Shown in pieces: positions 24,854-35,411 of a DNA stretch of 64,000 nucleotides; position 1 is the first letter of the stretch; each line of letters begins with the position of its first letter. The DNA is from Saururus chinensis (lineage: Eukaryota; Streptophyta; Magnoliopsida; Piperales; Saururaceae). The stretch is taken from positions 44,229,719 to 44,293,718 of the forward strand of contig CP141141.1 of assembly GCA_035235625.1 (NCBI GenBank). Reading direction: 5' to 3'. The notes below the pieces were generated by a model that saw only the letters and a list, made by a program, of their open reading frames with translations, was not told the origin of the DNA and did not search any database. The translations under genes were made by a program, and so were the position numbers.

Positions 24854-27800
24854 ATGGCCGTGGCGGCGCCCGGGCAGCTCAATCTGGACGAGTCGCCGTC
24901 ATGGGGGTCTCGGAGTGTTGACTGTTTCGAGAAACTTGAGCAGATTGGAGAGGGAACCTACGGGTATGTGGGCTTTTTGTGCAAATTCTATTTCTTTTGT
25001 GATCCACGGTAGCTTTATTTTGAATCGTATGGAATAAAGCTAGGGAAACTATTCACTTACGGGATACCTTCCAAACATTTAACAAGGGAAAAATGAGATG
25101 AAGATTTGCCACCGTTCTCATCATTAAGTATCTTTCTCAAATCTACGGGAGAATAAATATGCTCATCTGTTTACAGAAGTTTTGGTATCAGACTAATCAG
25201 TTTGACACACTGAATCCTGGCGTGGCATTAAACTATTTGACAACATTTAAAATATCTAGATGGAGATGTTATCGAGGAATAATGAAGAGCTTATCTATCA
25301 GCCATTTTAACAACATGATAGCTGAAACTTTAGGGTTGAAAATTATCTAATTAGGTGGCTTATGTCATAAATGGCTAATGCATTATTTTGATAAAAGAAA
25401 ACTAAATTTTCATCAAAACTACACGCTGCAAATATTTTACTGGGCTGTGTAATATCAATAAAATCGCCTATATTATCTGGTGTATTTTCATAAAATTGAA
25501 AATATCTGGTGTGATTATTTGCTTTGTTGACTTAGTGAAATTGGAGAATAGGTTGATGCATTATTGCGTTCTTCCTTAACTGTTTTCTTGAAAAATGCAG
25601 CATGGTATATATGGCACGAGAAATTAAAACAGGGGAAATTGTTGCATTGAAAAAGATACGCATGGATAATGAGAAAGAAGGAGTAAGGCTTCTTTTCTCC
25701 ATTTACATTCTTAACATATGGAATTCATGTATTTGGGTTAATGTATTTGAATTTTTATGAACTGTTTTTTTAACTATTGATATGACGAATATTATATCTT
25801 ATCATTAGTAGTTTAGTTGTAGGGTTTATTTTTTGTCATTTTTCTGCTAAGAAATTTGGAGGAAAAGAAACGGTTTGAGCTTTTGAAAAACATGATTTGT
25901 ATTATGCACATGATGTGATAAAAAGAAACAGTACTTGGGAGTTCTGTCAACTACAAAGGTACAGCTTCGTATAGGTCAAAGTGGGGGGGAACCAAAACGT
26001 GATGATAATTTAGGGGTCAAGTGGACTTTTGAACCACGGAAGTAATGGAAGGATTGGGTTTATAGAGTGGAAAATCTGAAGAATTTCCAGAGTTTGAGAT
26101 CCGTTATTCATAATGCTATAGCCTTTCACAACAAGGAATCCATCACGTGTACAACCACAAATCCTCTTAAATTTAGCATAAGTGATTTTTTTTGTGTGTG
26201 TTGTTGTAGATTGATAGATAGACGGGTAGAAAATCGGGGAAATATTGGAAGAATGGGAGATTGAGAAGGAATGATAAGGAAGGCTTGACGAAGAGGGGAA
26301 GGAATTAAGTTTTAGATAAGAGTTTAGATGAAAGGAGGGAATTAGGATGATAGATTAAGTCAGACAATGGGAAGAAGGATAATCAAACTAAGAGACTTCT
26401 AATCCATTCATTCACTGCCTGAAATTAGGGCGTAGCCCTTACATTAAATAGAACTCCTAAATGGGCCATGACATATGTTTGGTTGGGGGTGGGGGGAGTG
26501 TGATTTAAACACTTTCATCATGTCTATAAGCTTAAAAGGTTTTCTCTTTTGCTGTCTACTGTATAGTTGTCATCCTCAACTAAATTAGTGTAAAACCAAG
26601 CCAACAAGTTCTAATTTATGTTTAAGTGCGCAGCAACCATTTTTTGTTGAACATTATCTTTTATTACTAAATCCATTGAGATTACATGTCAGAAAAAAGT
26701 TCCAGGATTTTTTCTGAAGGGGCTTACAGTTTATCAATGATCTGGAGGCTAAGATTATGGCATATAGCAGATGACTGGAAATGCTGGCCTTCTCTGTTTA
26801 TACAAGTAGCAAACCGATATTGTTTTTGGGAGTGGGGTTCCATTTTAGAAAAATGTCTTGAGTACAAGTCATTAAACTTTCAACCCCCATTTTCCTGTAG
26901 TAAGCAATGTTCAAGTGTTCCAAGTTTTGATGAATTGACCTAGAACCTCTTCATTGTTGACCGTATGCTGATTGAAAATTGTCGCAATCCTAACTTTCCA
27001 CATTGTCCAGGCTAAAACCTTATAGGTTTGAACATGATCTCTAGTTTCTGGAATATTAAAAGAGTCAAAATTAAACTGGGATAAATGTAGGAGTAGAACT
27101 TGGGCATCAGTTATATCTAGTGGGAGGTGATTGTTGGTACAGGTAAGCCATATGCTTCTAATAACATAATATCTTATGAAAAGATGTTCCATGGACTCAA
27201 TCTGAGGAACCTAAAGGAAACTAGTTAGGATAGATGTGAAGGCGGTTATATAAAACATCTGCTGTAGACAAACCCTTTTGGGCCAACTTCCAGGTAAAGA
27301 GAATCATACGAAGAGGGATGTTTTTCATTAGTGAAGCCAGAAAGTGCCATCAGTGGGATAATTATTAGTCAAAAGCCATAAGCTGAGCACACAGAGAACT
27401 TACCACTTTAGTGTATTTCCACACCATTTGATCCTCTTCACCATTACAAATAGGAGTGGCTAGAAATTTTTGAACCATGTTTGGAGGTCAGAGTTGAGAT
27501 ATATATTCATAGTTCCAATCAAACTGATTTTCATTGAGAAAGCAGTTAACTGTTACATTATCTGCTAGGGATGTATCATTAACTTAGTACTCTCTAAATA
27601 AAACCCATTGATCATGGAAAACGCTTATTGATTGCCCATTTGCCACCTGCCAAGCGGTGGCAGACCACAGATAGTGAACAAGTTTTGACAATGCATTCCA
27701 TGAAGCAGAATCATTTTGCTAGGGTTGGGTAGAGTTAATTGAGCTTCTTGAAAAATATCTCCGGTGCATAACCTGAGACCATAAAGAATGATTTTGTGTT

Positions 27801-30800
27801 GTCAGTTCCCATACCTTTTTAAGAAGGAGAGCTTCATTTAGTTCTCTAGCCCTACAGATGCCCAATCCACCTTATCTTTTGGGAAGAGTAATTTTATGCC
27901 AACTGATTGAATGAAAAGATCTTTCTTTCACCTGTGACCAGAAAATTTTCTTAGAAATTTGATCAATATTATTAGTTACAGCAGTGGGTAGAAATGATGG
28001 ATTGACATAATATGTAAAGAAAGAGCAGACAAGGTTGATTGTATGAGTGGTGCGATAAGTTGGTCTTCCATCCAGCAAGTTTTACCTGCATCTTGCTGAG
28101 AAGGTCATGACAATGAGAAGCCTTTAGCTTTCCTTTGATGAGAGGAGCTTCAAGATATTTATTTATTCCCAAAGGACCCCTGACTTGAAAATGTCTCTGA
28201 GCTTAGCAATCATAAAACCAGCCACATTAGGACTGCCTTGCATTCTAGTTTTGTTAAGATTTAATGCCTGACAGTAAATAGAGAGTCTCTTAATAGCTTC
28301 TTTGCAGCATTTTGATTGTGGTCTGAGAAAAAGAATAAAATCAAGTGAATCATCTAGTTATAAAATGATGCTATAGTATGACTAACTAAGATTCTCAGTC
28401 TATATCTGGTAGTAAAGCCATATTTCACAATTTTGAACTGATGCTTAATTATGCTTGACCTTGACATTCTATCCTGCAGTTCCCAATAACAGCCATACGA
28501 GAAATTAAAATATTAAAGAAGCTGCATCATGAGAATGTGATTCAGTTGAAAGAGATTGTGACATCTCCAGGTGACCTTAGTATCTAGTTTACCATTTTCC
28601 TTCTTATTGATGAACTTAATATTTTTTATGCCTAAACTGTTGCTAGGGTATTTTCAGGTCCTGAAAAAGATGAGCATGGACGGCCAGGTTTGAGACTGGT
28701 TTTGCTAATCATTGAGTTTAATTCTCCATATTTTGGGTAGTAAGATAAATTTGTTAAGATTGTTGTCAGCCTTTAAGTTTTAGTTGTTCAACAAGAAAAA
28801 GAGGAAAAAAATCGAGTTAGTGAAGGAAAAGGGAAAAATGTAATCTTTGGTTTGGATGGCAAAAAATAAGGCGAGCTTTCTCAAAATAGCGAGAAAGTGA
28901 AAGGGGAAAAATAGAAAGGGCATGATATCTGTATACAGTTGATTGCACCTGTTTATTAGACACTCTTGTTGAACTGCTTTTTCATTATGGTAATAAATGG
29001 CCTGCTATTTTGTCAACGTTTTTTATTGTGACTACAGTTAACTCTCTTAGCTTACAAAGTACTTTTGTGTTATCTAGATGGAAACAAATACAAAGGTAGT
29101 ATTTACATGGTATTTGAGTACATGGATCATGATTTGACGGGGCTTTCAGATCGACCAGGGATGCTATTTACTGTTCCGCAAATAAAGGTGCAAGTTGATG
29201 CACACATGGAGTTTTTCCTAAGTCATTAGGTAATATTCTAATTATTCTTGTCTACAACAGTGCTACATGAAGCAGCTTTTGACTGGACTTCACTACTGCC
29301 ATATAAATCAAGTACTTCACCGTGACATCAAAGGTTATTATTGAACATCGCCTTGCATCTTCTGTCCTGGATTTATGATTTCCATTTTTGTTAACAATCA
29401 GTGTTTCTCTCTCAACTTCTTGCTTGCAGGATCTAATCTTTTAATTGATAATGATGGAAATTTAAAGTTAGCAGATTTTGGTCTTGCCCGATCTTTTTCC
29501 AATGATCACAATGGAAACCTTACAAATCGTGTTATTACACTTTGGTATAGGTACTTGATGATAGGGCTCTAGTTCAACTTTGTTTTGTTAGTTCTTATAA
29601 CTTTTGGACATGTCCACATTTGATTGTTTATACCTTATTATGCTCAATTTGTTCTGAGCAGACCTCCTGAGTTGCTGTTAGGTGCTACAAAGTATGGTCC
29701 AGCTGTAGACATGTGGTCTGTTGGTTGCATATTTGCAGAGCTATTACATGGGAAACCTATCTTACCGGGGAAAAATGAGGTAAGAGTGCTTTTCTGGAGT
29801 CTCTAATGTATAACAAACTGACTGATAGAAGCTACAAAATCTCATATGAACACATGTTAGGTTGCATATGTGGTGTTGTTTCATCCTAGTAGTTGACACT
29901 TTTCATCACATTGACATTTCTATTTGCAGTATTATACAACTTAATGCTTTTTGGGTGGACTATTTGTTTTGATTAGTAATGGGAACTTGTCCCTGGTATA
30001 TGGTACTGATGCCAATTGTATATATGATTAAAGATGGAAGCTGCTTTCTGCCATGTGCATGATCTTTTCTTAGATTTTATTGGTCATCAACTCTGTTCAA
30101 TCTTTTATTACTTAGGTTCTTGTTGTTGAAAATTATACTCTTTAACTCAGTATAAGCTTTTGAAGAGATATAGTTTTCGAATATATCGCGATAAAGTTCC
30201 TTGTTTTTATTATTGTCACAGATAAAATATATTTTGATATAAAATGCTATATTTATCTCTTTTCAGAATTTTGGAATGGCTTTTGCTGATTTCTGCAGTA
30301 AAAAAGTTTCTCTGTTAGGAGCATTTTAAGACTAGTGCCCTTTTCTTGCTCACAGCCTGAACAAATCAACAAAATTTTTGAGCTGTGTGGATCTCCTGAT
30401 GAATCCAATTGGCCCGGGGTTTCCAAGATTCCCTGGTATAATAATTTTAAGCCATCGAGACCAATGAAGAGACGAGTAAGGGAAATTTTTAAACAGTAAG
30501 TATCATGTTTTTTATTTCGAGCTTGGTTTTATGTGTTCCTTATTTTGTACAGAGTATGATCATCTCTAGTGTTTTGTTATTCTGTTGTATTTGTTTTAAG
30601 AGTAAATATAGTTGTGAATATCTGCCAGCACCATCAAATTGCTGTCATTTCTATTTCTCTTATTGTACTTTGACTTACTTTTGCTTGCATGTTGACAGTT
30701 TTGATCGCCATGCTTTGGAGCTGCTAGAGAAGATGCTTACTCTAGATCCATCTCAGGTATTATTTTCCCAAGAATTTGTGAAACCTATTACGATAGTAGA

Positions 30801-31681
30801 AACTCTGAGCATCACATAAGACTTGTAGCATGCTCTTATTTCATGGGAGTTTTTTGCTTGATATCATTGGAAGATTGATTGACCCCTATTTTCTTCTATG
30901 ATTCCTATCTTTTGTTTTGTTTTGGAAATAGAGAATATCTGCCAAGGATGCGCTTGATGCAGAGTACTTTTGGACGGATCCTTTACCTTGTGATCCCAAG
31001 AGGTTTGAATTTTAGGCAAAGATTCTAAACAATGTTTTGCTTTAACTCCAAATTACCCTTTACTCTGAGCAAAGAAAGTTACCCTTTATTAGTTATTAAT
31101 GACTTTATGACCCCTGATTCCTAGTCAATATTTGGTTGTGCAGTCTACCTAAATATGAGTCATCCCATGAGTTCCAGACAAAAAAGAAGCGGCAACAGCA
31201 ACGTCAACATGAAGAAAATGCTAAAAGGCAGAAGCTGCAGCATCCACCACCACATCAGCGCCTCCCACCCATCCAACAGTCAGGGCAGGCCCATCCGCAG
31301 CTTAGACCTGGTCCTAATCAACCTATGCATCCATCCCAGCCTCCAGTTGTTGCAGGGCCCAGCCATCATTATGGAAAGCCTCGTGGAACTTCTGGAGGGC
31401 CAAATAGATACCCTCAGGGCGGTAACCCTTCCGGCAGTTACAATCCAAATCGTAGTGGCCAGGGCGGAGGTTACAGTGGAGGGCCATATGCACCTCCTCA
31501 AGGTCGTGGACCTCCATATGCGGGAAGTGGCATGCCTGGTGCTGGTCCCAGAGGTGGGGGCTATGGCGTGGGCAATCCAAATTATCCACAACAGGCCCCA
31601 TATGGTGGTGCTTCGGGTGGTGGTAGAGGCCACAATATGATGGGTGGCAATCGGAATCCTCAATATGGATGGTCCCAATAA
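24854..31681 (+). CDS. CDKC: Cyclin-dependent kinase C (CDK9-like), 12 exons, 513 aa
   Basis: Serine/threonine kinase of the plant CDKC group. With cyclin T it forms a P-TEFb-like nuclear complex that phosphorylates the RNA polymerase II C-terminal domain. Exons: 24,854-24,963; 25,601-25,682; 28,480-28,570; 28,658-28,687; 29,078-29,187; 29,261-29,333; 29,430-29,550; 29,662-29,779; 30,356-30,495; 30,699-30,756; 30,932-31,002; 31,144-31,681. All introns are GT-AG and the frame closes. Visible motifs: GEGTYG nucleotide loop (32-37), K54 in VALKK, the group's PITAIRE helix (66-72), HRDIK with D163, DFG (181-183), T-loop T197 before WYRPPE. The tail from about 336 is basic, then rich in Q, P and G ('KKKRQQQRQ', GGGRG), ending QYGWSQ. 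Arabidopsis CDKC proteins are of the same length (about 505-513 aa). The start is the ATG giving [13 protein letters not shown], the family's N-terminus. Intron 2 (2.8 kb) carries a LINE remnant. Confidence 0.96.
26690..28400 (-). pseudogene. LINE reverse-transcriptase remnant in CDKC intron 2
   Basis: Read on the minus strand, broken frames spell the late part of a plant non-LTR retrotransposon ORF2. From 28,400 downward come a decayed stretch where the YADD block should be, the LGKYLG-like region (here [13 protein letters not shown], about 28,165), '[13 protein letters not shown]' (about 28,100), then '[12 protein letters not shown]' (about 27,880). After that comes the zinc-binding RT-associated domain, with 'VWKYTKVV' (about 27,410), '[16 protein letters not shown]' (about 27,270) and [14 protein letters not shown] (about 27,180). 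Several stops and frameshifts show it is dead. It is antisense to the host gene; the ends are not precise. Confidence 0.82.
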
Positions 31682-32445
31682 AAAGATAGTCATAAAATTG
31701 AGATACGAAGTTTTATTGAAACTGTGACCACAGGACTGGTCATGGTAAAGACTTGAGGCTGAAGGGCAAATGGTGGTCTAAGCTTATAGTTGGTTTCAAG
31801 CGGAAACCATGTAACTGTGCTTAGGATTGAGGTGCGGTGGGTTTACTAACATTAATTCGTGGTTCCTTTGAAAGAATATTTGGAGCGTGGTGATGTTGAT
31901 GTTTATGGAATCCTTTTGGCATGGAATTGTTGCGAATTGATAGTTGGTACATGAGTACATGCTTTTGATATGCTGGTATAAAAAAGTGATTCTTGTAAAA
32001 GCAAATATACCGTTCAGAGCGCAAGCAGCATATCTGGTCGATGTAACATGTTTTACATGATTCAAGTTGGATCCCACTTAAGTTTCATGGATTCGTATAA
32101 ACACTTCAAGATCCCTTTGGGAAATATATTCAGTGTTGGACACGTCCTCGTCCCTCATTTTTATGTATTATTATTAATTTTACCATAGTATTTTTTTTTT
32201 GCTTTACTTTAGCCTTAACTGTATTGTAAATCATCACTCCCTTTTTTATTGATCTATTTGTAAAAGAGCAATGCCAAACACAATCCAAAGTGCTATAAAT
32301 ATAGGTTATATGAAGGGACAATTTCATAAATTTTTTTGTTTCTCCTGTCCCCCACCTTCCCCCAGAATTCCCCATCTATGTGCGCCACCTTCCCCACGAA
32401 ATGGGCCTCACACTAAGCGATTGGACCCATTAACTAACGTAGGAG
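31682..32445 (+). other. CDKC 3' UTR and intergenic DNA
   Basis: Begins with the 3' untranslated region of CDKC (extent unknown) and runs into AT-rich spacer up to the BRL2-like fragment. No gene is seen on either strand; open frames here overlap on both strands and resemble nothing known to me. Confidence 0.5.
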
Positions 32446-33293
32446 TATATGGACCTCTCCTACAATGACTTGCAGGGGAGGATCTTGGAGGAGTTCGGGG
32501 ACACGGTGGGGCTTTAGGTGCTGGACGTGGCTAGCAATCGGTACTCTGGGGAGATCTCTTCCTCCATGGGCAAGCTCTCCAATTTTGGGGTGTTTGAAGC
32601 GTCTCACAATAGATTGCAGGGGAGGATCCAGAACTCTTTCCAACTTCTCCTTCTTGGTGCAGATAGACCTCTCCGACAACGCCCTCTCTGGCCCCATCAC
32701 CTCCCGGGGCCAGCTCGGTACCCTGCTTGCCAAATAGTTTGTCAACAACCCGGGCCTCTCATCGGCTGATTTTTCTGGTGAAGCTACGAGGGATGGTTGA
32801 AGAGGTGGGGCCATGTTGTGGACCAACAACGTGATCTTGAGAATCATGGTGTCACTGGCCTTCGTTTACATCCTCATAATGTGGGCCATCGCGATGAGGG
32901 CCTGACGCAGAGAAGCGAGGGAGGCCCAGATGTTAAACAGCCTAAGGGACACCCACGCAGCCACGACATGGAAGATCGGCAGGGAGAAGGAACTACTAAG
33001 CATCAACATCGCCACCTTCCCGCAGTAGCTACGGAAGCTCAACTTCTCCGCCCTCATTGAGGTCACAAATGGCTTCTCCGCTGAAAGTCTCACCGGCTAC
33101 GGCGGCTTTGGGGGAGGTGTTCAAGGCCAAGCTCAAGGACGGATCGAGCATTGCCATCAAGAAGCTCATCTGGCTGTGCTACCAAGGGGACCGAGAGTTC
33201 ATGGTGGAGATGGAGACACTGGGAAGATCAAGCAGTAGAACTTGGTCCTTTTACTAAGGCTACTGCAAGATAGGGGAAGAATGATTGCTGGTG
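32446..33293 (+). pseudogene. Fragment of a BRI1-like receptor kinase (BRL2/VH1 type)
   Basis: Remnant of a leucine-rich-repeat receptor kinase. In order it shows the last LRRs ('YMDLSYNDLQGRI', 'VLDVASNRYSGEISSSMGKL', 'GVFEASHNRLQGRI', 'FLVQIDLSDNALSGPI'), the cap before the membrane ('FVNNPGL'), a membrane segment (about 32,830-32,905, 'VSLAFVYILIMWAIAMRA'), the juxtamembrane part ('[19 protein letters not shown]') and the start of the kinase ('[16 protein letters not shown]', '[17 protein letters not shown]', '[15 protein letters not shown]'). The order and wording match BRL2/VH1. Internal stops (for example near 32,515 and 32,910), frameshifts, and loss of everything before the last LRRs and after the kinase N-lobe make it non-functional. 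Arabidopsis BRL2 has no introns, so their absence here does not show retroposition. Confidence 0.85.
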
Positions 33294-34260
33294 TAAAGTT
33301 AAATTAAAATTTTAGTTTGTGGTATGTTGAAAAATTATTTTAAATTAGCATAGGGTTAAAAAATAACAGGGACTGAGGTGTATTTGGGGGTATAAATAGC
33401 TACGTTTTAAAGAAAAATAAGTGTGATATAAAAATAAGAATGTGTCTATGTGCACTTTAATAATTTCTTTAATACCCCAATAACCCTCTAAACTCTTCAT
33501 GAATTTATAAGTAAAATAGGGTACTGAAAAAATTATTAAGGTGCATATAGACACATTCATTTAGTTAATACTTAAACCGGCTTATAGAATTGATTGCCAA
33601 TCAACTCAGTGAACTCGCAAGGCTTGGGCTTGGGGATTAAAGAATTGTTGCACAAGCCACATGGTGCAACTGAGTGAGCTGAGCATCGCATGCATGCCGT
33701 CAAATTTTGATCCAATAACATATAATTTAAGATAAATCAATTTCTATCTTCTTAAGCCATAGGAACTCAATTTGACAGCTTATAATATTTATGTACATTA
33801 TTTTTTTCTTTTTATGTGTTGTGAGTAATATTATATTTCTATCTTCTTGTGCCATGGGATTTCAATCCGACAACTTATAATGCTCATATAAACTTTTGTT
33901 TCTTTTTATGTGCCTAAATGTGAATAATTTTATATTTCGACTTTAGTGTAGGTGAGTGGTGGATCAGTTTTATTGGATATTTTTTTTACAAAAGAGACAA
34001 TGAGCTAAGTTCCAGCCAGCAAGAGGATCGCCCATTGCCAAAACCCCCACAGCTCGATAGCGAATCTTTCTCCGGCGCGCGCGCTCAAATTTGAAAATTT
34101 GCTTTTGCTGTTCAGAGTCTTTAGGCTTGAGAGCCGACTAAGTTTCAGATAAAAAAGTGTGAGCAGAGAATGAGATGAAACAAGAAACCAAAACACTGGA
34201 CAAGGAAACTCCGAAGTTTTAGGCGCTCGCACTGTATCAGACAAGTTGATCAGAGTCACC
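33294..34260. other. Intergenic spacer with one MITE
   Basis: AT-rich spacer between the receptor-kinase fragment and the minus-strand membrane-protein gene. Apart from the hairpin element at 33,438-33,560 I see no gene or element. Confidence 0.5.
33438..33560. mobile_element. Hairpin MITE of about 120 bp
   Basis: Arms of about 40 bp: left GAATGTGTCTATGTGCAC..., right ...GTGCATATAGACACATTC, which are imperfect inverse copies through 'TTTAATAATTTCTTTAATACCCC'. No coding content. Superfamily not assigned because no clear target duplication is seen. Confidence 0.7.
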
Positions 34261-34738
34261 TCAGAAATTTGCGATAGCAAAGCAGAAGGTGAGAAACGAC
34301 AGCATCGTCGAAACCAGAAGAACCGTCTCCGCCATGCTGTAGAACCTAAACTTGTTGCACTTCAGGCGCTCTCGAACCAGTTCCCCACTCAGATCTTCCA
34401 CCAACATCCTCAGCCTCTCCACCTCCTGCATCCAGATTGAAGTTTGGAAGTCGATCGTCAAAACTTAACAAGGGGAAAATGAAGTGAACCGGCTTGAAAA
34501 ACCCATCAAGTGTCACCTCCATCTGGCTTTCAATTTGACGCGATTTGAGAGAGGAGAGCAGAAACAGAGCTTTCGCACATAACAGTCCAGAACGGAAACC
34601 AGGAGAAGGGAGCGGAATCGGAGTCGCGGAGTCCGATTTTGCCGGCAGGGATGACCCGACACTAGGCGGCGACCCGTAACCCGCATTCACCGCCATCGCC
34701 GCCGATTGTTTGATCCCGGTCTCCTCCTCCCCTTCCAT
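34261..34738 (-). CDS. Small single-pass membrane protein, 2 exons, 128 aa
   Basis: Proposed from splice sites and composition; I cannot place it in a named family. Exon 1 is 34,738-34,517 (74 codons, starting MEGEEETGIKQ), exon 2 is 34,425-34,261 (54 codons and stop), joined across a 91-bp GT-AG intron with no frame shift. The N-terminus is rich in Ser, Pro and Gly (about 20-48). A helix-forming block with repeated Leu/Glu/Arg follows (about 58-97, including EVERLRMLVEDLSGELV), which could be a short coiled coil. One hydrophobic segment near the C-terminus (about 105-126, 'AETVLLVSTMLSFLTFCFA') suggests tail anchoring in a membrane. It is head to head with the CCR4 gene, 673 bp between start codons. 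Function unknown; expression is not shown. Confidence 0.6.
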
Positions 34739-35411
34739 TCTCCTCAGCTCCGTACCCCCCTCCGCAAGGATTTTTTGAACGCAATGCAAACCATGGGAAG
34801 GGGCAGGGATTTAAAACAGGGGAGGCGGAGCGAGGCATATGAGAAGATTCCACATTTTGGTGGTCCGCCAGATTCACTATGTAAGAAGCCGCTGCCGTGA
34901 ATGTAATGATAGCTCGCACCCCGGCAAAATGGGGACCCACAGAGACGTGTCAGGCAGCTAAGGAACTCCACAGATGGGCCCCATTCTAGTCCACGATCCG
35001 GCGAAAAGGTGTGTGAAGACCTCGGTAACTCGCGAGCGATGGAGGAGGAGTGAGCTTATTACAAACAAAAATCTCCGCCATTTTCTTTAACGAATCAATT
35101 TTTGGCTCTCGGATCTCGGTAGCCAAGGCGCCCCCCGAACTCCTTATAAAAAGGGCGAAGCTTGATTCTATAAACCGCAAGACACTAAAACCTCGCGAAG
35201 ACGATATCGAGCTCCGGTCCTGCCAGAAACAACCCTAGACACCCGGTGGATCTCAGGGAGGCATCCGAGCTCCGCCTTCCTCGCTCGCGTCGGATTTGTT
35301 CCCGGCTTCTTGCTTTCCTTTTTTGGCTGGCGAGCCGGACCTGTGTTTTGATGGCTTTGGGCTCCTTGATGTTTCTCTTTGTCTGGATTCTACTACAAAG
35401 ACGCCAGAAGC
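34739..35411 (+). promoter_or_regulatory. Shared upstream region of the small gene (-) and CCR4 (+)
   Basis: 673 bp between two divergent start codons. A good TATA box, TTATAAAAAGGG, at about 35,144-35,155 points toward CCR4 and would put its start near 35,175-35,185. A 23-codon upstream frame begins at 35,351 and overlaps the CCR4 start (see findings). No clear TATA box is seen for the minus-strand gene. Confidence 0.6.

Noticed and set aside
31155..31693. Frames of 92-161 codons on both strands over the last CDKC exon
   Set aside because: Shadows of the Gln/Pro/Gly-rich CDKC tail, which is clearly the real frame.
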